Origin: Gemmatimonadota bacterium
Lineage (GTDB): Bacteria; Gemmatimonadota; Gemmatimonadetes; Gemmatimonadales; Gemmatimonadaceae
Assembly: GCA_028287235.1 (NCBI GenBank)
Contig: JAQBQB010000012.1
Coordinates: 80,955-144,954, forward strand
Reading direction: 5' to 3'
Length of the DNA stretch: 64,000 bases
Below, piece by piece: positions 1 to 8,708 of the stretch. Position 1 is the stretch's first letter; each line of letters begins with the position of its first letter. Position numbers and translations under genes: made by a program. The notes beneath the pieces are model-generated. The model was not told the origin of the DNA, searched no databases, and saw nothing but the letters and a program-made list of their open reading frames with translations.

Positions 1-470
1 TCGGCGAGACGTCCACCGTGCGGATCCGGTACGCAAGCTCGCTCGCGCCGAGCGACGATCCCGCTGCGTCGCTCGCCGCCGCACTCGGGGAGAAACGCGC
101 GCACGATCTTCGTCGCGGGCTCACACATGTCGGTCCGCACCGCGACGACCTCGTGATCACGCTCGACGGCCGCGACCTGCGCGTGTTCGGCTCCGCGGGC
201 CAGCAGCGAACGGCGGCGATCGCGCTGCGCATGCTGGAAGCCGCTACCTTCAGTGAGCGAACCGGGCGCGCGCCGGTCTTCCTGCTCGACGATCCCTTCG
301 CCGAGCTCGACGCGCGCCGCTCGGCGCGCATCCTCGGTCTTCTCGCGCGAGACGGACTCGGTCAAACCATGCTCGCGGTTCCGCGGGAAAGCGACATCCC
401 TCCTCAGCTCACGCGGCTCGACCGGATGTATGTGTCGGGCGGCGTGATCACCCGCGACGCGACCCAATGA
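1..470 (+). CDS. recF: DNA replication and repair protein RecF, C-terminal part (5' truncated by window edge)
   Basis: This is the last third of RecF, an SMC-like ATPase that helps load RecA at single-stranded gaps. The reading frame is already open at base 3, so the start lies outside the window. Visible motifs are the ABC signature, read as SAGQQRT, and a Walker B/D-loop, read as FLLDDPFAELD, both in the order expected for the C-terminal ATPase lobe. The stop codon overlaps the next start by ATGA, so the two genes are probably translationally coupled. Position just before a DUF721 gene and gyrB is the usual origin-proximal order. The family assignment is firm; only the N-terminal Walker A part cannot be checked. 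Confidence 0.93.
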   Translation, partial: GETSTVRIRYASSLAPSDDPAASLAAALGEKRAHDLRRGLTHVGPHRDDLVITLDGRDLRVFGSAGQQRTAAIALRMLEAATFSERTGRAPVFLLDDPFAELDARRSARILGLLARDGLGQTMLAVPRESDIPPQLTRLDRMYVSGGVITRDATQ

Positions 471-781
471 GCGATCGCAAGAAGAAGCCTGAGGCGATCG
501 GCAACATCGTCGCGAGCTGGCTGGGCGATAGCGGCCTGGCGCAGCGAATCGAGCAGGCCGGAATCATTCCAGAATGGCCGCAGCTTGTGGGTCCCCAGAT
601 CGCGACAGTGACGCAACCGCAATCGATCACCGCGAACGGCACGCTGTTCGTGCACGTAACGACGAATGCGTGGATGAACGAGCTTTCGCTGCTCGAGCCG
701 GAGCTGTTGCGGTCGCTGAATGCGAAGGCCGGCCGGGTGCCCATTCGGCGGATTCGGTGGCTCCTGGGGCGCCATAGCTAA
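467..781 (+). CDS. DUF721 / DciA-like protein
   Basis: This small protein of 104 residues belongs to the DUF721 family, which includes DciA, the replicative-helicase operator used by many bacteria lacking DnaC. The N-terminal two thirds carry the family pattern: a tryptophan-containing helix followed by WPQLVG, then a strand-rich stretch ending with WMNELSLLEPELL. It is short, and I see no long disordered C-terminal tail. It overlaps recF by four bases and lies upstream of gyrB, the classical place for this family. Family membership is clear. Its action as a helicase loader is inferred from family knowledge and context. Confidence 0.85.
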   Translation: MSDRKKKPEAIGNIVASWLGDSGLAQRIEQAGIIPEWPQLVGPQIATVTQPQSITANGTLFVHVTTNAWMNELSLLEPELLRSLNAKAGRVPIRRIRWLLGRHS

Positions 782-819
782 ACCGTTGTCTGCCAAACGC
801 TTGCCCGGTACGCGAAGTG

Positions 820-848
820 TTGCATATCGCTGCGAATTGATGTAAATT
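820..848 (+). promoter_or_regulatory. Candidate sigma70 promoter for gyrB
   Basis: A TTGCAT box at 820-825 and a TAAATT box at 843-848 are separated by exactly 17 bases, close to the sigma70 consensus. They lie about 60 bases before the gyrB start in an AT-rich patch that stands out from the GC-rich surroundings. This is a sequence match only. Confidence 0.5.
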
Positions 849-904
849 CAGTAGGATATTCATACCCCCAGTTTCGGGATATATTCGGGCTGCTTTCCGG
901 GTGA

Positions 905-2848
<1,944 letters not shown>

Positions 2849-2870
2849 CGGTTCGGGGACGGAACACAAA

Positions 2871-2901
2871 AAGGCGGAGCGACACGGTGTCGCTTCGCCT
2901 T
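2871..2901. terminator. Bidirectional intrinsic terminator between gyrB and the VOC gene
   Basis: A 14-bp hairpin has arms at 2871-2884 and 2888-2901, with a three-base loop and one mismatch that would pair as G-U. It is preceded by an A run and followed by a T-rich stretch, so it can end both gyrB and the convergent VOC gene. Confidence 0.8.
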
Positions 2902-2933
2902 GTTTCTTCGCCTGCGTCGCGCCCGCGCAGCGG

Positions 2934-3827
2934 CTACCGCGACGCCAACACCCGCACCTGCGTTCCCCACGGATCGCGCACCACGGCCGCCGAGCCGTCG
3001 GCCTCGACGTCGAATCCGCCCGCCTGCAGACTGCGCACTGCGCCGGCGATGCTCTCCACGTCGGGCACCAGGATTTCCCACTCGAGAAGCCGCGCGTCGT
3101 CGTCGGTCGACAGGGGCGCACCGGCCGCCCAGGTATTCGTGCCGAGATGATGGTGATATCCGCCCGCCGACATGAACAGCGCGCCCGGATAGCTCCACAC
3201 CACTTTGTCGAGGCCGAGTGCCTCGTGGTAGAACGCGGCCGCTTCGTCGATGTCGCGCACGTGCAGATGCACGTGGCCGATCGTCGTTCCCGCCGGCGCG
3301 CCGGTCCACGGCGCGTCACCGCCCGCGGCAACGAGGTCCGGCACGTTCAGTGGAATGGTCGTCATCGCGAGCTGCCGGTCCTCGACGCGCCATTCGCTGC
3401 GCGGGCGATCGGCGTACACCTCGATGCCGAGTCCGTCGGGATCCTGCAGGTACACGGCCTCGCTCACGAAGTGATCCGACATGCCCGCGTACGCGCCGAT
3501 CTCGCCCAGGTGCCGCACGAACCGTCCGAGCGCGGCACGATCGGGGAGCAAGATGGCGAAGTGATAGAGGCCGATGTGGCCGCGGCGCGACACGGGACGC
3601 ACGCCCGCCTTCTCGTGCAGCTCCACGACCGGCGCATCGCTGCCGTGCGCGCCGAGCGTGGCCACGCTGCCTGAACGCTCGAGCACGCGCAGCCCGATGA
3701 CGGTTTCATAATAGACGATCGAGCGCTCGAGGTCGGCCACCTGAAGCCGAACGCGCCCGAGGCGCGTGGCGTCGGGCAGGCGATAGCCCGACGGGGCAAT
3801 ACCATAGCTGGAAGACATGGAGCTCAC
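2934..3827 (-). CDS. Two-domain VOC (glyoxalase/extradiol dioxygenase-like) protein, CatE type
   Basis: The 297-residue protein contains two vicinal-oxygen-chelate modules, roughly residues 22-140 and 170-295, as in Bacillus CatE-type catechol 2,3-dioxygenases. The second module starts with GHVHLHV and contains YHHHLGTNTW. The first ends with DGLGIEVYADRP, a typical spot for the metal-binding glutamate. Such proteins bind Fe(II) or Mn(II) and may cleave catechols, but VOC substrates cannot be deduced from sequence. It is a single gene facing gyrB across a terminator, upstream of DoxX and MarR genes that share a small-molecule stress theme. The fold is certain, the substrate is not. Confidence 0.85.
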   Translation of the reverse strand: MSSMSSSYGIAPSGYRLPDATRLGRVRLQVADLERSIVYYETVIGLRVLERSGSVATLGAHGSDAPVVELHEKAGVRPVSRRGHIGLYHFAILLPDRAALGRFVRHLGEIGAYAGMSDHFVSEAVYLQDPDGLGIEVYADRPRSEWRVEDRQLAMTTIPLNVPDLVAAGGDAPWTGAPAGTTIGHVHLHVRDIDEAAAFYHEALGLDKVVWSYPGALFMSAGGYHHHLGTNTWAAGAPLSTDDDARLLEWEILVPDVESIAGAVRSLQAGGFDVEADGSAAVVRDPWGTQVRVLASR

Positions 3828-3889
3828 ACATTCAAAAGGACGTGTCGCGCCGAGCGCGCGCTGTCATGACGATGCTCGCGATGACAAGA

Positions 3890-4324
3890 TCAGGTTGCAG
3901 GCCGGCGGCGCCCGGCGATCATGGCGTCGACCGAAAAATCTCCGGGGCCGCCCAGCATCACCGCGATCGACGCGCCGAGGAGCATCAGGACGAACTCGAA
4001 GCCGGTCGGCATGAAGAAGCCGTTCTTGAAGTGCACCAGCGCGAACGCGCCGAGCATGTCGATCACGAAGCCGAGCGCGGCGAGCCGGGTCAGCAGACCG
4101 ATGATGAGCGCGATGCCGCCGAAGAACTCGAGCAGGGTGACGAGCGGACCGGTGATGCCCGGCATCGGAACGCCCATTTGCGCGAACCCCTGCGTGATGC
4201 CGCCGAAGCCGTAGATGAACAGCTTCTGGTAGCCATGCGCGAGCATGATGATGCCGAGCGTCACGCGAAGGACGAGCAGCGCTGCGCCAGCGTTGGCAGA
4301 AATCGTGGTGCGTGGTGCGGTCAT
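3890..4324 (-). CDS. DoxX family membrane protein
   Basis: This 144-residue protein has four hydrophobic segments and the DoxX pattern LLVLRVTLGIIMLAHGYQK near the start, then GxxExxGG-type residues in the second helix. DoxX proteins are small inner-membrane proteins often linked to oxidative or thiol stress and to quinone or electrophile detoxification. It lies downstream of a MarR regulator on the same strand with a 75-base gap. That gap contains a palindrome related to the one before marR, so control by that regulator is likely. A GGAG sits about seven bases before the ATG. Confidence 0.85.
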   Translation of the reverse strand: MTAPRTTISANAGAALLVLRVTLGIIMLAHGYQKLFIYGFGGITQGFAQMGVPMPGITGPLVTLLEFFGGIALIIGLLTRLAALGFVIDMLGAFALVHFKNGFFMPTGFEFVLMLLGASIAVMLGGPGDFSVDAMIAGRRRPAT

Positions 4325-4364
4325 GGAAGGGCTCCGGTGGGTGGTAAACTACTGTTTAGACTAC

Positions 4365-4380
4365 AAGTGTGATCACACCT
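4365..4380. promoter_or_regulatory. Candidate MarR operator upstream of doxX
   Basis: The core GTGTGATCACAC at 4367-4378 is a perfect 12-bp palindrome about 45 bases before the DoxX start. Read on the minus strand it begins AGGTGT and keeps the ACAC half-site, matching the outer halves of the palindrome in front of the marR gene. This supports one regulator acting at both sites. Confidence 0.5.
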
Positions 4381-4399
4381 ATTACTGCCATCATGGCCA

Positions 4400-4867
4400 T
4401 CAAACCGCCTCGCGCGCCAGAGTCAGCAGCTCCGTGAGCGTTTTCAGCTGCCGGGAGCTCATGTGCCCGAGGTGACGCTTGTGCATCGCCGACACCGGGG
4501 CGTCGAGCGACTTGAGCAGGACCAGTCCCTGGGGCGTGATCCGTGTCGACACGAGCCGGCGGTCGGTGGTGCTCCGCTCGCGCTCGATGAGCCCCGAATC
4601 CTCGAGCCGGTCGAGCAGACGCGTGACGTCGGGCACCTGCGCGACGAGCCGGTCGCGGATCTCGTTGCGACAGAGTCCGTCCTTTCCCGCGCCCCGCAAG
4701 ATGCGGAGCACGTTGTACTGCGTCGGCGTGATGCCGTGCGGCTTGAGCGACTCGGCGAATGCGTGGACGAGCACCGCGGCCGTGCGATCGATGTTCAACA
4801 ACGCTTCCTGCTCGAGGCTGGTGAACGGCTTTCGCTGTTTGAGCTCGGTCCGCAGGTTCGACGACAT
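4400..4867 (-). CDS. MarR family transcriptional regulator
   Basis: The 155-residue protein has the MarR winged-helix layout. An N-terminal dimerisation helix precedes a recognition region around QYNVLRILRGAGKDGLCRNEI, then the wing with LLDRLEDSGLIERERSTTDRRLV, whose DRR signature is characteristic, then C-terminal dimer helices. MarR proteins are dimeric repressors released by small aromatic or oxidising ligands. An 18-bp perfect palindrome lies 11-28 bases upstream of the start, as expected for autoregulation, and a related palindrome lies before the downstream DoxX gene. Ligand unknown. Confidence 0.9.
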   Translation of the reverse strand: MSSNLRTELKQRKPFTSLEQEALLNIDRTAAVLVHAFAESLKPHGITPTQYNVLRILRGAGKDGLCRNEIRDRLVAQVPDVTRLLDRLEDSGLIERERSTTDRRLVSTRITPQGLVLLKSLDAPVSAMHKRHLGHMSSRQLKTLTELLTLAREAV

Positions 4868-4877
4868 GGAGGAATAA

Positions 4878-4895
4878 TAGGTGTTATAACACCTA
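4878..4895. promoter_or_regulatory. Perfect 18-bp palindrome, probable MarR operator
   Basis: TAGGTGTTATAACACCTA is a perfect palindrome immediately upstream of the marR start codon. Length, symmetry and position are typical of MarR-family autoregulatory operators. The related shorter palindrome at 4367-4378 strengthens the assignment. Confidence 0.7.
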
Positions 4896-4928
4896 GCGTC
4901 AAGACATGTAATTCCCCGCTCTATCCCG

Positions 4929-5891
4929 TCAGCGTGGCAGCCGAGCCAGGAATTGCAGGATCAGCGAGTCGGCCAACGCCGCGCGCTCGAGGATCGGCAG
5001 GTGGCCGGCGTCGTCGATCGCGTGGAATTCCGCCCCAGGAATCGCCTGGCGGACGCGGGAGCTCCGCTCGAAGGGAACGGTCTTGTCTTCTTTTCCCCAG
5101 AGGAGCAGAGCCGGCAGGTTCGCCCGGCCTAGGCGGCCGTAGAGCGTGTCGGTGTTCATTCCCGCCGTGGCGCGGCGCGTCTCGAGGAGCGAGCGTCCGA
5201 AACCGCGGAATCGTGTTTGCGGACGGTAGCGGTCGGCCCAATCGGGAAAGCGTTCGGGATGCACGAAATCGCTGGCCTGGCCGCCGGCCATCTTGGGCAC
5301 GGCGACCGTCTGCCAGAGATACGGGCCGATACCGGGCCAATAAAACATTCCTGATGCCGCCCCAGACGTGCCCGCGACCGGGTCGACGAGAATCAGCGAG
5401 CGAACGCGATCGGGATGTCGTCCGGCGAACGTGGCCGTGACCCATCCACCCATCGACACTCCGCCGAGATCGACCTTGTCACGCACGTGCAGCGAGTCGA
5501 GCAGCTCGCCGAGCTGTCGATCGTACAGGTCGGCGGTGTACGCGACGTTCGGCCGGTCGGACCAACCGCGGCCGTACTCGTCGTATCGCACCACGCGATA
5601 GCCGGCGGTCGAGAGCGCGGCCGCGGTCGAATCCCAGATGTACGCCGGAACCGAGAAGCCGTGCACGAGCACCACGGTGCGCGCGGAATCAGGCCCCGCC
5701 ACGTCGTAGTGCGTCATGCCGTCGGACAGGCGTACGAACTTGCCCGGAGCTTGCGCGCGCGCCGCGTCGTCGAGCGTGGCGCGCTCGGGATTGCGCGAGA
5801 CGTACAGCCCGCCGGTCGCGACGACCAGCAGCGCGACGATGGCGACGACGATCGCCGCGTGTCGCTTCAATCCTGCGCGCTCATTGTCCAC
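4929..5891 (-). CDS. Alpha/beta hydrolase with N-terminal membrane anchor
   Basis: This is a 320-residue alpha/beta hydrolase. One hydrophobic segment at residues 12-30 suggests export and membrane anchoring. The oxyanion-hole motif VHGFS is at 76-80, the nucleophile elbow GVSMGG places the catalytic serine at 146, the acid is probably D269 in WGKEDKTV, and the histidine is H297 in DAGHLPI, so the triad is complete. It may act as an esterase or peptidase-like hydrolase; the substrate cannot be deduced. Its start overlaps the end of the upstream oligopeptidase gene by 11 bases, so the two are probably co-transcribed. Confidence 0.88.
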   Translation of the reverse strand: MDNERAGLKRHAAIVVAIVALLVVATGGLYVSRNPERATLDDAARAQAPGKFVRLSDGMTHYDVAGPDSARTVVLVHGFSVPAYIWDSTAAALSTAGYRVVRYDEYGRGWSDRPNVAYTADLYDRQLGELLDSLHVRDKVDLGGVSMGGWVTATFAGRHPDRVRSLILVDPVAGTSGAASGMFYWPGIGPYLWQTVAVPKMAGGQASDFVHPERFPDWADRYRPQTRFRGFGRSLLETRRATAGMNTDTLYGRLGRANLPALLLWGKEDKTVPFERSSRVRQAIPGAEFHAIDDAGHLPILERAALADSLILQFLARLPR

Positions 5892-7983
5892 CGGGCTCCG
5901 GTTTGAGGCCTCGCTTCACGAGCAGCGAATCGACGCTCGGGTCGCGTCCGCGGAATGCACGATATAATGTGGCCGCGTCGGCCGTCCCGCCACATGAGAG
6001 GATCATGTCGCGGAGGCGCTGGCCATTCTCGCGCGTGAGGCCGCCATGCTCGGCAAACCAGGCAACGGCGTCGTGATCGAGGACTTCGGCCCAGAGATAC
6101 GCGTAGTAGCCGGCCTGGTACCCGCCGTTCCAGATGTGCGCGAAGTACGTGGAGAGATACCGCGGCGGTACCTGGCGAACATCCATGTGATAGCGCGCCA
6201 ACGCATCCTGCTCGAAGGCACCGACGTCCTGCTTCGGTGCATCCGCCGGCAGCGTGTGCCAGGCCATGTCGAGCAGCGCCGCCGCGATGTACTCGGTGAG
6301 CGCGAATCCCTGATTGAACGTCTGCGACTTCTTGATCCGGTCTACGAGTGGCTGCGGCATCGACGCACCCGTCTCGTGATGCTTCGCATAGTGCGCGAAC
6401 ACGACCGGGTCGAGTGCCCAATGCTCGTTGAACTGCGACGGGAACTCGACGAAGTCGCGCGGCACGTTGGTGCCGGTCAACATCGGGTACGTGACGCGCG
6501 AGAACAGGGCGTGCAGCGCATGGCCGAACTCGTGGAACATCGTCGTCACGTCGTCGAAGCTGAGCAGCGCGGGCGTTCCGGCAGCCGGCTTCGTGAAGTT
6601 CGCGACGTTGTACACCACCGGTTTGGTGCCGAGGAGCTCCGCCTGATCGACGAAGCTGTCCATCCATGCGCCGCCGCTCTTGTTGTCGCGTTTGAAGTAG
6701 TCCGTGTAGAAAAGCGCGAGCGGGCTGCCGTCGGCGTCGAACACCTCGAACGCGCGCACGTCGGACTGCCAGACGGGAATGTCCGTCCGCTCCGCGAACG
6801 TGATGCCATAAAGCCGGGTCGCGGCGTAGAACACGCCGTCGTGCAGGACGCGGTCGAGCTCGAAATACGGTTTGATCTGCGACTCGTCGAGATCGTACTC
6901 CGCTTTGCGCACTCCTTCGGCGTAATACTGCCAGTCCCACGGCTCGAGGGCGAAGCCGCCCCGCTCTTCGTCGACGAGCGCCTGCATGCGCGCGACTTCA
7001 CTGCGCGCCTTCTCGGTGGCCGAAGTGCCGATGTCCGTCAGCAGCTTGATCGCCGCAGCGGGCGTCTTGGCCATCTGGTCGTCGAGCACGAACGCAGCCG
7101 ACGTGGGGTAGCCCAGCAGCCTGGCGTGTTCGGCGCGCAGCTGCGCGAGGCGCTGCACGATGGCACGCATGTCGACCGTGTCGACCGTGTCGACCGGGTC
7201 GTCCCGATCGGCGCGGTGTACCGACGCGTCGTACAATCGCTGCCGCGTCGCGCGGCGCCGCAGCGCGGCTAGTTGCGGCTGCTGCGTCGTGTTCTGGAGC
7301 GGCAGCACCCATTTGCCCGGGAGCTTTCGTTCCGTCGCGGCTTCCGCGGCGGCCGCCACTTCCGCGTCGCTCAAGCCGTCGAGCTGCGAACGGTCGTCGA
7401 CGACGAGCGCGCCGGCCTTCGTTGCGGCGAGCAGCCGATTCTGAAAATCGGTCGAGAGCATCGACTCTTCCTGATTGAGCGCGCGGAGTCGAACCTTTTC
7501 CGGCTCGCCAAGCTGCGCTCCCGCGCGAACGAAATCGAGGTAGTAGCGCTCGACGAGAAATCTCTGTTCGGGCGTGAGCGAAAGTGTCGCCCGTTGGTCG
7601 TGGATCGCCTTCACGCGCCGGAAGAGCGTGTCGTTCAGGAAGATCGCGTCACTGTGGGCAGCAAGCTTCGGGGCTGCCTCGCTCTGCACGGCCTGGAGCG
7701 TGTCGTTCGTGTTCGCCGAGGTCAGACCCCCGAACACCTTGAGCACGCGCGTGAGCAGGTCGCCCGAGCGCTCGAGTGCCACGATCGTGTTCTCGAACGA
7801 CGGCGGAGCGCTCTGCTCGGCGATCGCCGCGACTTCGGCGAGATGCCGGCGCATCCCTTCTTCGATCGCCGGCTGAATGTCGGCGTCGTGAATTCGGTCG
7901 AACGGCGGCGCGCCGAAGGGCAGCGCGCTCGGCGCGAAGAACGGGTTGTCGCGAGTGAACGCGGACGAAGTCGTCGTGGGCAC
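5881..7983 (-). CDS. M3 family oligopeptidase (Dcp / oligopeptidase A type)
   Basis: This 700-residue zinc metallopeptidase belongs to the M3 (thimet) family, which degrades short peptides. The catalytic motif HEFGH places zinc ligands at H484 and H488 with E485 as the base. A downstream glutamate near EFPSQFNEHW is the likely third ligand. The length and the N-terminal NPFF start resemble peptidyl-dipeptidase Dcp and oligopeptidase A. No signal peptide is visible, so it is probably cytoplasmic. The start is GTG. It is encoded upstream of, and overlaps, the hydrolase gene. Dcp and OpdA cannot be separated by eye. Confidence 0.9.
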   Translation of the reverse strand: MPTTTSSAFTRDNPFFAPSALPFGAPPFDRIHDADIQPAIEEGMRRHLAEVAAIAEQSAPPSFENTIVALERSGDLLTRVLKVFGGLTSANTNDTLQAVQSEAAPKLAAHSDAIFLNDTLFRRVKAIHDQRATLSLTPEQRFLVERYYLDFVRAGAQLGEPEKVRLRALNQEESMLSTDFQNRLLAATKAGALVVDDRSQLDGLSDAEVAAAAEAATERKLPGKWVLPLQNTTQQPQLAALRRRATRQRLYDASVHRADRDDPVDTVDTVDMRAIVQRLAQLRAEHARLLGYPTSAAFVLDDQMAKTPAAAIKLLTDIGTSATEKARSEVARMQALVDEERGGFALEPWDWQYYAEGVRKAEYDLDESQIKPYFELDRVLHDGVFYAATRLYGITFAERTDIPVWQSDVRAFEVFDADGSPLALFYTDYFKRDNKSGGAWMDSFVDQAELLGTKPVVYNVANFTKPAAGTPALLSFDDVTTMFHEFGHALHALFSRVTYPMLTGTNVPRDFVEFPSQFNEHWALDPVVFAHYAKHHETGASMPQPLVDRIKKSQTFNQGFALTEYIAAALLDMAWHTLPADAPKQDVGAFEQDALARYHMDVRQVPPRYLSTYFAHIWNGGYQAGYYAYLWAEVLDHDAVAWFAEHGGLTRENGQRLRDMILSCGGTADAATLYRAFRGRDPSVDSLLVKRGLKPEPGGQ

Positions 7984-8001
7984 GGAGGAGGCTGGGCACC
8001 G

Positions 8002-8385
8002 TCATTCGTCGCCCGGCTCGGTGGGACGAAAGCTCAAGTCCCAGGCAAGCCAGAGGGTGCGCGAAAAAGGATAGAACACGAACGGGAGCGCAACGCACAG
8101 CACGATCGCGACAATCTCGATCAGCGTCCATGGCTGGTGCGGTGCGGACACAATCATCCAGACGATCGGCACGCCGAGAGCGACGACTTCGCCAATCACC
8201 AGATTGAAGACGTAAGCCCCGATCCAGAAGTCTGACGATTCCCCGCGCTCGAGCGCCAGACCGCAGGTGGGACAATAGTCCTGCATCTTGAGCCACGATC
8301 GCAGGATGCCGCTCCCGCCGCACCGCGGGCAGCGGAGCAGCAGCGCGCGTTTGAACTTCGTCGCCGCAGAGGACGGCGGGATCAC
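8002..8385 (-). CDS. DUF983 family protein with zinc ribbon and membrane helices
   Basis: The 127-residue protein starts with a treble-clef-like pair of CxxC motifs, CPRCGG and CPTCGL, about 20 residues apart. Two hydrophobic segments follow, at about residues 50-75 and 85-110. This is the DUF983 architecture, found beside cytochrome oxidase genes in Alphaproteobacteria but of unknown function. It overlaps the next upstream gene by four bases. No oxidase genes are present here, so the link to respiration is only family knowledge. Confidence 0.8.
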   Translation of the reverse strand: MIPPSSAATKFKRALLLRCPRCGGSGILRSWLKMQDYCPTCGLALERGESSDFWIGAYVFNLVIGEVVALGVPIVWMIVSAPHQPWTLIEIVAIVLCVALPFVFYPFSRTLWLAWDLSFRPTEPGDE

Positions 8386-8624
8386 ACCGGTCTAGGGCGG
8401 CCGTCGGCGAGCGCCAGCAGCTGTTTTCCGACGAGAATGTGAACGCCAATCAGCGCGGCGACGACCAGCGCCAACGAGATCCACGTGACGACGGAGAGGC
8501 CGAGCATGATACCCCCGGTGGGCGTGGGCCGGCTGATGAACGCGACGAGCGCGTACAGGGCAATGAAGGCGCCGCAGGCGCCGTACGCGCCGAGCGCCGC
8601 AAGGCGGGCAATTTTCGGGGGCAT
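8382..8624 (-). CDS. Small two-helix membrane protein of unknown function
   Basis: I place the start at the internal ATG (8624) because GAGG lies seven bases upstream. A longer frame to 8675 adds only hydrophilic residues. The resulting 80-residue protein has two strong hydrophobic segments, roughly residues 8-28 and 37-62, and a short charged C-terminus. I do not recognise a family. It overlaps the DUF983 gene by four bases and is probably coupled to it, so the two may form a small membrane complex. Confidence 0.6.
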   Translation of the reverse strand: MPPKIARLAALGAYGACGAFIALYALVAFISRPTPTGGIMLGLSVVTWISLALVVAALIGVHILVGKQLLALADGRPRPV

Positions 8625-8681
8625 CGCATCCTCGGGACAGCGTGGTGAACCCGAAAGCTCTCCACGCATCCCCATGCACGC

Positions 8682-8708
8682 AACTACTTCAACTACTTCA
8701 ACTACTTC
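8682..8708. repeat. Three tandem copies of a 9-bp unit
   Basis: AACTACTTC occurs three times without a gap, at 8682, 8691 and 8700. The last copy runs into the stop codon of the M56 gene. It is short and of no evident function, but could vary in copy number. Confidence 0.6.

Noticed and set aside
4345..4358. TAAAC/GTTTA inverted repeat near doxX as a second operator
   Set aside because: Only 5-bp arms with a four-base spacer and no similarity to the marR palindrome; could occur by chance.
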